Assembly: GCA_963710615.1 (NCBI GenBank)
Contig: CAVQBF010000031.1
Coordinates: 248,001-312,000 of the forward strand
DNA length: 64,000 nucleotides
Reading direction: 5' to 3'
Source: GCA-2746605 sp963710615
GTDB lineage: Bacteria; Bacteroidota; Ignavibacteria; Ignavibacteriales; Melioribacteraceae
Shown: piece by piece, positions 10,316 through 18,278 of the stretch
Position numbering within the stretch: the stretch's first letter is position 1
How the letters are laid out: each line of letters starts with the position of its first letter
Program-made: the position numbers and the translations under genes
The notes under the pieces: model-generated
Told to the model about the DNA's origin: nothing
What the model saw: only the letters and a program-made list of their open reading frames with translations
Databases searched by the model: none

Positions 10316-10327
10316 AACGATATCGTT
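10316..10327. promoter_or_regulatory. 12-bp perfect palindrome, candidate upstream activator site
   Basis: AACGATATCGTT is a perfect 12-bp palindrome in the divergent region between hydC and the cation-efflux gene. It is about 140 bases upstream of the sigma-54 -24 element, a usual distance for enhancer-binding-protein sites. It also lies about 65 bases before the plus-strand efflux gene, so it could equally be an operator for that gene. The function is inferred from position only. Confidence 0.35.
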
Positions 10328-10392
10328 AATTTTATTCGATTTACTTAATTATTGTAATTATATTATTTATTGAAAATATTTATTTTAGTAAA

Positions 10393-11379
10393 ATGTCACA
10401 GAACAATATAGACCGGCTTAAAATTCAAACCGCAAAATTATCTTTGATTATTGGCTTAGCCGTTTTTTTTATAAAGATAACTGCATATTTTATTACTAAT
10501 TCAAGCGCTATTTTTTCAGATGCTGCTGAATCCGTTGTCCATATTCTGGCAACTGGAATGGTTCTATACAGTATTATCCTTAGTTCTCGTCCACCAGATA
10601 AATCTCATCTTTACGGCCATGGTAATATTGAATATTTTTCTGCTGGAATTGAAGGATTGTTAATTATTCTCGCAGCAATAACAATTATTTATTATGCCGT
10701 TTCCGATTTAGTTCTTGGCAGTAAACCTATTGATTTAGACACCGGAACTTTAATGATTGCAGCTTCGGGAATTATAAATTTAGTCCTTGGTTTATATATT
10801 GTTAAAAAAGGTAAAGAAACAAATTCTTTAGCTTTAGTGGCTGACGGAAAACACATTCTTACTGATTCATATACGAGTATTGGTGTGGTTTTAGGATTAA
10901 TTTTGGTTTTAATTACTGACATTTATTTGATTGATCCGATAATTGCGATTTTTGTTGCAACTAATATTATTTTTACCGGTTACAAATTAATAAGAGAATC
11001 CATTGGCGGATTAATGATGGAAACAGACGACGATCTGCTTGAAAAAATAACTCTTTCTCTTAAAGAATTTCGCAAAGATTATCTAATAGATATTCATCAG
11101 CTTAGATTTTGGCGTTCAGCTAATAAAGTATTTATCGATTTTCACTTAACTCTACCCTTTTATTTTAATATAAAGAAATCTCATGAAATAGAAGAAGAAT
11201 TAGCTGATAAAATATCAAATGATATAGAAAACGCACAAATTAGAACTCATTTTGATTATTGTGAACCATTTTTATGTTCATACTGCAAATACACGCCTTG
11301 TATGGAAAGAAAATCAGAATACAAAAATTTTATTGAATGGGATAAAACAAAATTAATTAGTGAACCAATTAGCAATTAG
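10393..11379 (+). CDS. Cation diffusion facilitator (CDF) family metal efflux transporter
   Basis: This is a 328-residue inner-membrane divalent-metal/proton antiporter of the CDF family. About six membrane helices fill residues 12-215. TM2 carries FSDAAESVVH and TM5 carries the metal-site motif DGKHILTDSYTS (H-x3-D). YGHGNIEYFSAG lies in the first cytoplasmic loop. The cytoplasmic C-terminal domain (about 220-300) ends with an unusual cysteine cluster, CEPFLCSYCKYTPC (C-x4-C-x2-C-x4-C), a plausible extra metal site or sensor. The metal cannot be told from sequence alone. It is divergent from the hydrogenase operon and followed 9 bases later by a SIMPL-domain gene. Confidence 0.9.
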   Translation: MSQNNIDRLKIQTAKLSLIIGLAVFFIKITAYFITNSSAIFSDAAESVVHILATGMVLYSIILSSRPPDKSHLYGHGNIEYFSAGIEGLLIILAAITIIYYAVSDLVLGSKPIDLDTGTLMIAASGIINLVLGLYIVKKGKETNSLALVADGKHILTDSYTSIGVVLGLILVLITDIYLIDPIIAIFVATNIIFTGYKLIRESIGGLMMETDDDLLEKITLSLKEFRKDYLIDIHQLRFWRSANKVFIDFHLTLPFYFNIKKSHEIEEELADKISNDIENAQIRTHFDYCEPFLCSYCKYTPCMERKSEYKNFIEWDKTKLISEPISN

Positions 11380-11388
11380 GTAAATGAT

Positions 11389-12093
11389 ATGGATAATTCA
11401 AATAAATTTAGTCTTTCAATTGCAATAGTGATCGCATCTATAATTTTAGGGATTTTCTTTTTTATTTCCCGGGAGAAAGATAACAGTGTAAAAGTAGTAG
11501 GCTATGCAATAGAAGCTTTTGAATCGGATATTATCCGATGGAGTTTTAATATTTCAGAAACTACTAATCAATTTGAACTGAAAACCGGATATAAAAAACT
11601 CAACGATAAGATTAATAACTTTAAGAAAATAATAAATACGGTGGATCTTGATAGTCTTGAACTGCTTTATAAACCAATTCGGATAAATGATATTTATGAT
11701 AGAAATGGAATTACATCTGATAAAAAATTGACACAGGATATCATTCTCACTTCTACCAGTATTGAGAAAATTGAACTGCTTTCAACAAATCCAGAAGTAT
11801 TTATTGATAAGAATATACTTTTCGAATACTCCAATATCGATTACTATTATACAAAACTTGATGAAATCAAAAAGGAATTACTTGGCAAAGCAATAGTTAA
11901 CGCAAAAGAGAGAGCATCCGAAATCTTAACTGCCGCCGGTAATAATGTCGGTGATCTCACTACTGCCAGGAGTGGAGTTTTTCAAATAACTGAGCCATTA
12001 TCCACAGAAGTCGCTGGCTATGGGATGCACAGTACATCCACAAAAAAGAAAAATATTAAAGTGACTGTTTCTGCGGAGTTTGAGATTGAGTAA
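11389..12093 (+). CDS. SIMPL (DUF541) domain protein
   Basis: This 234-residue protein has one N-terminal membrane anchor (about residues 9-26, IAIVIASIILGIFFFI) followed by a SIMPL/DUF541 domain facing the periplasm. Family features seen are the alternating beta/helix pattern, LLGKAIVNAKERASEILTAAG before the final strands, and a closing beta strand KVTVSAEFEIE. The biochemical role of the family is poorly known. Members are small periplasmic or membrane-anchored proteins related to the Brucella BP26 antigen. It is probably co-transcribed with the CDF transporter. Confidence 0.8.
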   Translation: MDNSNKFSLSIAIVIASIILGIFFFISREKDNSVKVVGYAIEAFESDIIRWSFNISETTNQFELKTGYKKLNDKINNFKKIINTVDLDSLELLYKPIRINDIYDRNGITSDKKLTQDIILTSTSIEKIELLSTNPEVFIDKNILFEYSNIDYYYTKLDEIKKELLGKAIVNAKERASEILTAAGNNVGDLTTARSGVFQITEPLSTEVAGYGMHSTSTKKKNIKVTVSAEFEIE

Positions 12094-12129
12094 AAAAAAC
12101 TGCCAAATTATTTTTGCATAATTGGGCAA
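12092..12129 (-). terminator. Rho-independent terminator of purE
   Basis: On the minus strand a hairpin of about 10 bp (TTGCCCAATTA ... TAATTTGGCAG, one mismatch, A-rich loop) is followed directly by a run of eight T. It lies about 30 bases past the purE stop and overlaps the end of the converging SIMPL gene. Confidence 0.75.
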
Positions 12130-12160
12130 TGAAAATTACTAATTCAAGACCTTAAAGGAG

Positions 12161-12652
12161 CTAAATATTTACTTTTTCGTTCTTCTTCATTGAATCTTCA
12201 GCCATTTTAACTTTATAATCTGCAAATTTTTGCCGAAGAGTTTCATCACCGGTAGCTATTATTTGTACAGCCAATAAGCCTGCATTTTTAGAACCATTAA
12301 CTGTAACAGTTGCAACCGGTATTCCTGGTGGCATTTGGACGATTGACAAAAGTGAATCTAATCCATCTTGAAAACTTGATTTGATAGGTACTCCAATAAC
12401 TGGTAAAATAGTCTGCCCTGCCGTAACTCCAGGTAAATGAGCAGCCATTCCAGCAGCAGCAATAATCACTTTCAATCCCCTTTCAGCAGCGGTTTTTGCG
12501 TATTTCGAATGTGCTTCGGGTGTTCTATGAGCAGAAAGAATTTTTACTTCGTAAGGCACTCCAAATTCCTTAAGGACACTAACTGTTTTTTCCATTACTG
12601 GTAAATCTGAATCACTACCCATAATTATTCCCACAACAGGTTTATTTTCCAT
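12161..12652 (-). CDS. purE: N5-carboxyaminoimidazole ribonucleotide mutase PurE
   Basis: This 163-residue class I PurE converts N5-CAIR to CAIR in de novo purine synthesis. The substrate-phosphate loop GSDSDLPVM is at residues 12-20. The catalytic region SAHRTPEAH holds the active-site His at about 42, and AAAGMAAHLPGV lines the site. The length is usual for the family. PurK is not in the window. A rho-independent terminator follows, so the gene is probably transcribed alone. Confidence 0.96.
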   Translation of the reverse strand: MENKPVVGIIMGSDSDLPVMEKTVSVLKEFGVPYEVKILSAHRTPEAHSKYAKTAAERGLKVIIAAAGMAAHLPGVTAGQTILPVIGVPIKSSFQDGLDSLLSIVQMPPGIPVATVTVNGSKNAGLLAVQIIATGDETLRQKFADYKVKMAEDSMKKNEKVNI

Positions 12653-12908
12653 TACTTGATCCTTTCTTATTTAATATTATTTTAAATATTTATTATAAAT
12701 ATAATTACTTCGCGAAAATTTTGTAGGTGTAATTAATCAATGAATATTTTGCTCAATTTTAAATTTGACCAAAACATTCTTAGAAAATCATATTTGGATG
12801 TCGAATTTAGAAAGGAGTATGTAACATTTCATTACATAAAAATTACTTCTCTGTAAACTAATAAGCTATAAGATAAGTTTTCTGTTTTATAAAATTATTT
12901 ATTTTAGG

Positions 12909-13553
12909 CTATCTTCTTTTAAGTGATCCTGCTCCTGATATATCCATATTTACATCCTGAGCATCCCCGTAAAGTTCAATAAATCCGGCACCGCTTACAT
13001 CTGCAACACATGAAATACTTGCATATACAGAAGCATTTGCAGCACCGCTAACGTCAATTTTAATATTTTCAGTAATAAGTTCTTCAGCACGCAAATCAGC
13101 AGCACCACTCACATCAATTTTAAGCTTTTTAGTATTTCCTTTTATGTCAATACTTCCGGCACCACTTAAATCAATATAAAAATCATCGGCATTTATTCCT
13201 TGTGCAAATACATCATTTACACCGGAGCATTCAATTCCATTCAAGTAAGGGATGGTTATTTTTATTCTTAAATCTTCTGTAGGTTTTAAGTTCTTTCTTG
13301 TTGAAATAAATAGTGTGTTTCTTTTTACATATGTTTTTATATAATCTTGTAGATTATTCTCTGCGATAACCACTAAACTTTTGGGTTGTCCTACTTCAAT
13401 TCCAACTTCAAAATTGCCGGAAACATCAATTTTGTCAAAATTATCAATTTCTCGTGTTTCAGTCTGCAAATCCCCATCTCCTCTAACTCCGGTAAATCTG
13501 CATGAGACTAAGCTGATAAGTAAAATAGCTATCAAAATAATATTGTTTTTCAT
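12909..13553 (-). CDS. GIN-domain (DUF2807) putative lipoprotein
   Basis: This is a secreted or outer-membrane lipoprotein. The chosen start gives MKNNIILIAILLISLVSC, a signal peptide with a lipobox cysteine. Upstream in-frame starts at 13565 and 13586 are possible but would leave a charged tail before it. The body is a DUF2807/GIN domain, a right-handed beta-solenoid-like fold with regularly spaced repeats of the type KIDVSGA, DLSGAGS, DVSGAAD, DVSGAAN, DVSGAGF and DISGAGS from about residue 50 onwards. The family is common in Bacteroidetes and its function is uncertain (sometimes called an autotransporter adhesin head-like domain). Confidence 0.82.
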   Translation of the reverse strand: MKNNIILIAILLISLVSCRFTGVRGDGDLQTETREIDNFDKIDVSGNFEVGIEVGQPKSLVVIAENNLQDYIKTYVKRNTLFISTRKNLKPTEDLRIKITIPYLNGIECSGVNDVFAQGINADDFYIDLSGAGSIDIKGNTKKLKIDVSGAADLRAEELITENIKIDVSGAANASVYASISCVADVSGAGFIELYGDAQDVNMDISGAGSLKRR

Positions 13554-13729
13554 TTTAGCCACCATTTTTTTCTTTAGACGATGCAATAATAATTATGTTT
13601 CATTTAAAAAATTAAATTTTACAAATAAAAATTGTAAATTATTTTTTGCGGTGTGATATTAGATACTTAAATTACTTGTAAAATCTTTATATTTAACAAA
13701 TTAAGTAATAAAAATAATTAAAGGATCAA

Positions 13730-14341
13730 ATGTCTTTTCCATCACCGTTTTATAAGTGGCGCCCTCATCCATGGCATGGCCTGGATTTAGGTTCTGAATC
13801 ACCCGAAATTGTTAATGCATATATTGAAATCACACCGTTTGACTTCATAAAATACGAAGTTGAAAAAGTTACAGGTTACTTAAAAGTTGATAGACCACAC
13901 CGTACTTCGTCTCAACCGCCATCGCTTTATGGATTTATTCCAAAAACTTATTGCGGAGATAGAGTTAGAAATTTGTCACCAAACTCAAAAAAAGGTGACG
14001 GTGATCCGCTGGATATTTGCATAATTAGCGAACGTCCAATTAATAAATCTGAAATAATTCTTAGTGCAAAAGTAGTTGGAGGAATTCAGATGGTTGATCA
14101 CAAGGAAGCTGATGATAAGATTATTGCTGTATTGGCTAACGATAATGTCTGGAAATCTGCAAACAGTATTAATGACCTGCCTGATGTAATCATAGAAAGA
14201 CTAAGACATTATTTTCTAACATACAAACTCATCCCTGGTGAAAAATCAAAAGTTCAAATAGATCAAATTTATGATCGTGAACATGCCATTAAAGTTGTGG
14301 AAGCCTCAATTTTAGATTACGAAGATGAATATGGATCGTAG
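13730..14341 (+). CDS. ppa: Inorganic pyrophosphatase (class A type)
   Basis: This soluble family I pyrophosphatase hydrolyses PPi to phosphate. The substrate-binding lysine/arginine stretch is at about 50-60 (YLKVDRPHRTSSQPP) and YGFIPKTYCG corresponds to the family motif YGFIP. The metal-binding aspartates appear in GDGDPLDICIIS (about 87-98). The 203 residues are somewhat longer than the common 175, because of an N-terminal extension (PFYKWRPHPWHG) seen in a Bacteroidetes/Chlorobi-type subgroup. It is transcribed divergently from the GIN-domain gene. Confidence 0.93.
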   Translation: MSFPSPFYKWRPHPWHGLDLGSESPEIVNAYIEITPFDFIKYEVEKVTGYLKVDRPHRTSSQPPSLYGFIPKTYCGDRVRNLSPNSKKGDGDPLDICIISERPINKSEIILSAKVVGGIQMVDHKEADDKIIAVLANDNVWKSANSINDLPDVIIERLRHYFLTYKLIPGEKSKVQIDQIYDREHAIKVVEASILDYEDEYGS

Positions 14342-14403
14342 TATTATAATTTTACCCTGGGGAAATTGCAAAAATTTTAATTCTGACTTTGGAAAAAAGC
14401 CAA

Positions 14404-15594
14404 ATGGATAATAATTCAGGTACATATAAAAATTCGGAAGATGTTCATTTTGTTGAATACAATGATAAAACTCTTATTATCATTGGCACTGCTCATATCT
14501 CAAAACAATCAGCAGAATTGGTTGAAGAAGTAATTAGCTCTGAACATCCTGATATTGTTTGTGTTGAGCTTGATAAACAAAGGCTTGAGGCTTTATCAAA
14601 CAAAAAAAGATGGGAAAATCTTGATCTTAAATCCATTATAAAAGAGAAACAGCTGAGCACACTTCTCATAAATATTCTTCTTTCTTCATATCAAAAAAAA
14701 TTAGGTAAAAAATTAGGAGTAAATCCCGGATTAGAATTATTAAGAGCTGTAGAAGTTGCAAAAGCAAAAAATACTCCAATAGAACTTGGCGATAGAGATG
14801 TTAGAATTACACTTAAACGTGCATGGCGTTCAATGAGTTTTTGGCAAAAGACCAAATTCATGACAATGGGCTTAGCAAGTGTTTTTGATAAAGAAGAAAT
14901 TACTGAAGAAAAATTAGAAGAACTTAAAAACAAAGATGTCCTTTCTGAGTTGATGAATGAACTTGGGAAAACAATGCCTGTATTAAAGGAAGTCTTAATT
15001 GATGAAAGAGACTCCTATTTAGCTAAAAAAATAAAAGAATCTGAAGGTAAAAAAGTAGTAGCAGTAGTTGGTGCCGGACACTTGAAAGGAATAATTAAGA
15101 AAATTAAAGATGATGAAGATATTGAACTCTCTAAAATTGAATTTATACCTGAAACTGCTCCACTTGCTAAAATAATCGGCTGGGGAATTCCTGTAATAAT
15201 TATCGCATCTCTATTTTATATTGGTTTTGATAAAGGGATTCATACTGCTGGTGATAATGCTCTTTTTTGGATTTTAGCCAATGGTATTCCAAGTGCAATT
15301 GGTGCTCTAATTGCTTATGGCCACCCTCTTGCAGTTCTATCTGTTTTCTTTGCCGCACCTTTAACAAGTCTGACCCCATTGATCGGTGCGGGTTATGTTG
15401 CAGCTTTTGTTCAATCCTATTTTCGACCACCCGTAGTATTAGAAATTCAAAATGTAAGTGATGATGTAAACAAAGTAGCTATGTGGTGGAAGAATAAATT
15501 ATTAAGAATTATTCTTGTATTTATTCTTTCAGGATTGGGAAGTGTATTAGGCACCTATCTTGGTGCATATAAAATTATTTCAAACCTCTTTTAG
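14404..15594 (+). CDS. TraB/PrgY family membrane protein
   Basis: The N-terminal TraB/GumN-like domain (about 15-240) has TAHISKQSAELVEEVI, VCVELDKQRLEAL, ELGDRDVRITLKRA and VVAVVGAGHLKGI, the conserved GxxH and E/R positions of the family. The C-terminus has four hydrophobic helices (about 255-395). PrgY of Enterococcus, a family member, dampens peptide-pheromone activity, and other members are proposed metalloproteases. The role here is unknown. I use the ATG at 14404 because a GGAAAA site lies about 8 bases before it. An in-frame TTG at 14389 is an alternative. Confidence 0.82.
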   Translation: MDNNSGTYKNSEDVHFVEYNDKTLIIIGTAHISKQSAELVEEVISSEHPDIVCVELDKQRLEALSNKKRWENLDLKSIIKEKQLSTLLINILLSSYQKKLGKKLGVNPGLELLRAVEVAKAKNTPIELGDRDVRITLKRAWRSMSFWQKTKFMTMGLASVFDKEEITEEKLEELKNKDVLSELMNELGKTMPVLKEVLIDERDSYLAKKIKESEGKKVVAVVGAGHLKGIIKKIKDDEDIELSKIEFIPETAPLAKIIGWGIPVIIIASLFYIGFDKGIHTAGDNALFWILANGIPSAIGALIAYGHPLAVLSVFFAAPLTSLTPLIGAGYVAAFVQSYFRPPVVLEIQNVSDDVNKVAMWWKNKLLRIILVFILSGLGSVLGTYLGAYKIISNLF

Positions 15595-15629
15595 GAATGG
15601 TGAGTTTTGAATGATGAATGTCGAGTGAT
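15595..15629. repeat. Degenerate GAATGATGAATG-type repeat, upstream flank
   Basis: The stretch directly after the TraB-like stop consists of near-repeats of the unit GAATGRTGARTKTYGAGTG. It resembles the complement of the tandem array at 16090-16150, so the two lie in inverted orientation on either side of the four-helix-bundle gene. Confidence 0.5.
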
Positions 15630-15688
15630 ATAGTTTAAAAATAAAGTTTTAAAAATTATTAATAGTACAAATAGTATCTTAGTTTAAG

Positions 15689-16051
15689 ATGTCTCATGAA
15701 AATTTGAGAATTAGAACCAAACTTTTTGCACACAAGTGTGTTAAATTTGCTGTTTTACTTCCAAATACTTTTTTAGGGAATCATATTAAAGGTCAATTAA
15801 TTCGTGCCTCAACTTCAGTTGCAGCAAATTATAGAGCTACTTGTGTTGCCCAATCAAAAGCAAGTTTTATTGCAAAAATAAGTATAGTTGTTGAAGAAGC
15901 AGACGAATCTTTATTTTGGTTAGAATTCATCAGAGATGAGGAAGAAATATCAGCTTATGATTTAAGTGAGCTTGAGTGGTTAATTAATGAGGCAAATGAA
16001 TTAGTTTCCATTTTTATTACTTCAAGGAAAACAGCTCAAAATAGAAAATAG
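15689..16051 (+). CDS. Four-helix-bundle protein (23S rRNA intervening-sequence protein family)
   Basis: This 120-residue protein belongs to the S23/IVP four-helix-bundle family (PF05635-like). Typical features are LIRASTSVAANYRATC, a family hallmark of the form RASTSIAANYxEA, plus FIAKISIVVEEADESLFWLEF and a C-terminal helix LINEANELVSIF. Family members are found inside 23S rRNA intervening sequences and as stand-alone genes, and are related to the Avd accessory protein of diversity-generating retroelements. No rRNA or reverse transcriptase lies in this window, so this is a stand-alone copy. It sits between two repeat patches of similar composition, which suggests it may have arrived as a mobile unit. 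Confidence 0.88.
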   Translation: MSHENLRIRTKLFAHKCVKFAVLLPNTFLGNHIKGQLIRASTSVAANYRATCVAQSKASFIAKISIVVEEADESLFWLEFIRDEEEISAYDLSELEWLINEANELVSIFITSRKTAQNRK

Positions 16052-16089
16052 TTATTATCCAGTTTATCATTAAGCATAATTTATTTATT

Positions 16090-16150
16090 ATTCTTCACTC
16101 AACAATCATCATTCTTCACTCAACAATCATCATTCTTCACTCAACACTCT
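16090..16150. repeat. 21-bp tandem repeat, about 2.7 copies
   Basis: The unit ATTCTTCACTCAACAATCATC is repeated exactly twice (16090-16110 and 16111-16131). A third copy starts at 16132 and decays after about 15 bases, with further CAACACTC fragments to about 16165. It lies between the converging four-helix-bundle and pduT-like genes. Confidence 0.9.
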
Positions 16151-16172
16151 GATCAATCAACACTCAAAATTC

Positions 16173-16724
16173 TTAAATCATTTCGCTGAGTAGTTCTTTT
16201 CTAGGCTGAGGAATTACTACTTTGTTGACTAACAATCCTTTTTCTGCAATAATATTGGCACCTGAATCAACTGCTGATTGAACGGCAGCAACCTCACCAG
16301 TTAATGTTACGAATGCTTTACCGCCTAAAGCCATCGCTAATCTAATTTCAATCAATTTTACTGTCGCTGCTTTTACTGCAGCATCGGCACCTTCAATTAA
16401 AGATGCCACAGAAAAGGATTCAATTATTCCAAGTGCTTCAAGGTTATCTACATTTGAATGTCCTGATAACGCTGGGAAAATGTCAGGGTGAACATTGGGG
16501 ATTACAAAAGTGTCAATAACAGAAAATTCAATTTGATTTGCTGCATTATCAACTGCTGAAGTAACTGCTGCAACATCTCCGCCAACTAATACCATATATT
16601 TACCGGAGCAAATAGAACGGGAAATAATTAGCTCAACTTCAGATGTTTTTAACATTATATCTGCTGCCTGCATACCGGAAGCAATACTTGAAAGTTCTAA
16701 TAAACCGATTGAGTTCAATTGCAT
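16173..16724 (-). CDS. pduT: PduT-like tandem-BMC-domain microcompartment shell protein
   Basis: This 183-residue shell protein has two BMC domains (about 4-80 and 95-175), forming a trimeric pseudohexamer in the family. The N-terminal repeat begins IGLLELSSIASGMQAADIML and the second IIESFSVASLIEGADAAVK. Cys39 in ISRSICSGKY matches the cysteine that holds the [4Fe-4S] cluster at the trimer pore of Salmonella PduT. VIPNVHPDIFPAL between the domains is another PduT feature. It would pass electrons through the shell to or from PduS, encoded upstream. No other shell protein or signature enzyme is present in the window. Confidence 0.92.
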   Translation of the reverse strand: MQLNSIGLLELSSIASGMQAADIMLKTSEVELIISRSICSGKYMVLVGGDVAAVTSAVDNAANQIEFSVIDTFVIPNVHPDIFPALSGHSNVDNLEALGIIESFSVASLIEGADAAVKAATVKLIEIRLAMALGGKAFVTLTGEVAAVQSAVDSGANIIAEKGLLVNKVVIPQPRKELLSEMI

Positions 16725-16795
16725 AATTTATATTCCTAAATTTTTTTTATTGTATTGAAGAATTATTTCCAATAGGATTCTGAAAATAAAAATAT

Positions 16796-16826
16796 AGATT
16801 TCCGATTCAAACATTCGGAAATGACA
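16796..16826. repeat. Short palindromic repeat, copy A
   Basis: AGATTTCCGA, a loop TTCAAACAT, then TCGGAAATGACA. The 7-bp stem TTTCCGA/TCGGAAA closes a loop very like that of copy B2 at 19682. It sits between pduS and pduT and ends in the family tail ATGACA. Confidence 0.75.
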
Positions 16827-16959
16827 ATATTTTATATTGAAAGATTCCTCAGCCAGTAAAAAATAAATACTGATTGCCAAACACTCATTTGTGCAAAATT
16901 TTTGTAAGTCATTTAACTTCCTTCGCCTAAGCCGTTGTCTTTTCCTTAAACTTCATTTG

Positions 16960-18276
16960 TCAACTGGTTTCAATTCTTACAAATTCTGAGTTTACATCTT
17001 TAATGACTCCATCAATCGAAGCATGAATATTTGCCCCTAATTTTCCATCATCCATTTTACCTATCAAATCACCCTTGCTTACCCGTTCACCTACATTAAC
17101 AATCGAGTTTGCCGTCACACCAACGTGCTGTTTTAGTTTTATTACCACTTCATTCGGTTCACCAAAATCTGCTCTGTAGGGTGTAGGTTTATCGTAACCA
17201 AGTACATCCATTCTTTTCATCAACTGTTTTAGAGGAACTCTTCTTCCCTCTTTAATTGGATGTACTTTTAATTCTTTCGTTTGAACAAACTTAATGGAAT
17301 TTTCTCTCAGATAATCTTTCCCTTGATCACAAGCCTCACGAGGATAAAGGTCTTCGGGACAAGCGTATAAAGAACAGAGTCCGCAAGAACAGCACAAATC
17401 GGCATACTGATTCCACACCTTTTCACCAGTTTTTGTAAACTCAAGTGATCTCATCACTTTATGAGGCTGAACGTCATAACCTAAAAGATAGCGGGGACAG
17501 AATTCTGTGCAGTAGCTGCATTGGTCGCAAGCTGATTTGCCGATTCTGTTCATGCTATCAATAGGTCTATCCATTCTATCAATTAAATAATGTTTTTTGG
17601 GAAGAATAATCAATCCCGCACAAGTTTTTGTAATTACTTCATCAAGATCGAAAGATAATCTGCCCATTAAAATACCGCTTACAAAAATACCATAATCACT
17701 AACCGTGCTCCCGCCGACAAATTTGATAATATCTCTGAATTTTGTCCCAACAGGTACAAAAAAAGATGAAGGATTTTTTACAGCACCAGCGACACATATA
17801 AATTTTTCTGTTAATGGAATATCTTTTGCAGCATTTGCAACATTGTAAAAGGTCTCAACATTATTTACTAAACAACCTACATCCAGCGGTAAACCTTTGG
17901 GTGGAATTAATCTCTTTGTTGCATGATAAACCAACTCATATTCATCACCTGAAGGATAAAAGTCACCAAGTAAGCTCATCTCAATATTTGAATTTTCTAA
18001 ATGAGGTTCAATTGCTGATATTGCTGCGGCGTTTTTGGCTTTAATCCCAAAATATCCTTTAGAAGCTTTTGTGCTTTCGTACATTAGCTTCATTCCTTCA
18101 ACTATTTCGGGAGCATGATTTACCATTATTTCAAAATCTTTATGAAGCAGCGGTTCGCACTCGGCACCATTAGCAAGAATAAACTCAACATTTGATTTAG
18201 CTTTAATATGAGTCGGAAAACCGGCACCACCGGCACCGACAATTCCAGCATTAAATATTTTCTCTGATAAATCCAA
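16960..18276 (-). CDS. pduS: PduS-like cobalamin/flavin-dependent reductase (RnfC-like)
   Basis: This 438-residue flavo-iron-sulfur protein is related to RnfC and NuoF. The N-terminal nucleotide-binding motif is GIVGAGGAGFPTHIK (about 11-25), with NGAECEPLLHKD at 36-47. An SLBB-type stretch spans about 160-210. Two [4Fe-4S] motifs follow: C250, C253, C256, C260 and C295/296, C298, C301, C306. The C-terminus (about 365-438) has a lipoyl/RnfC-like barrel (LKQHVGVTANSIVNVGERVSKGDLIG). PduS in Salmonella reduces cobalamin in the propanediol microcompartment and partners PduT. The pairing with a PduT-like gene 235 bases downstream supports this. Here it starts 2 bases after a PP2C phosphatase gene. 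Confidence 0.92.
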   Translation of the reverse strand: MDLSEKIFNAGIVGAGGAGFPTHIKAKSNVEFILANGAECEPLLHKDFEIMVNHAPEIVEGMKLMYESTKASKGYFGIKAKNAAAISAIEPHLENSNIEMSLLGDFYPSGDEYELVYHATKRLIPPKGLPLDVGCLVNNVETFYNVANAAKDIPLTEKFICVAGAVKNPSSFFVPVGTKFRDIIKFVGGSTVSDYGIFVSGILMGRLSFDLDEVITKTCAGLIILPKKHYLIDRMDRPIDSMNRIGKSACDQCSYCTEFCPRYLLGYDVQPHKVMRSLEFTKTGEKVWNQYADLCCSCGLCSLYACPEDLYPREACDQGKDYLRENSIKFVQTKELKVHPIKEGRRVPLKQLMKRMDVLGYDKPTPYRADFGEPNEVVIKLKQHVGVTANSIVNVGERVSKGDLIGKMDDGKLGANIHASIDGVIKDVNSEFVRIETS

Positions 18277-18278
18277 TT

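Noticed and set aside
15689..16051. Diversity-generating retroelement accessory (Avd)
   Set aside because: No reverse transcriptase, template repeat or variable repeat is in the window. The protein only shares the broad four-helix fold.
16090..16150. Possible CRISPR array
   Set aside because: Units of 21 bp are head-to-tail with no spacers, and there are no cas genes.
16173..18276. A complete microcompartment operon
   Set aside because: Only PduT-like and PduS-like genes are present. No other shell proteins, diol dehydratase, aldehyde dehydrogenase or encapsulation genes are in the window.
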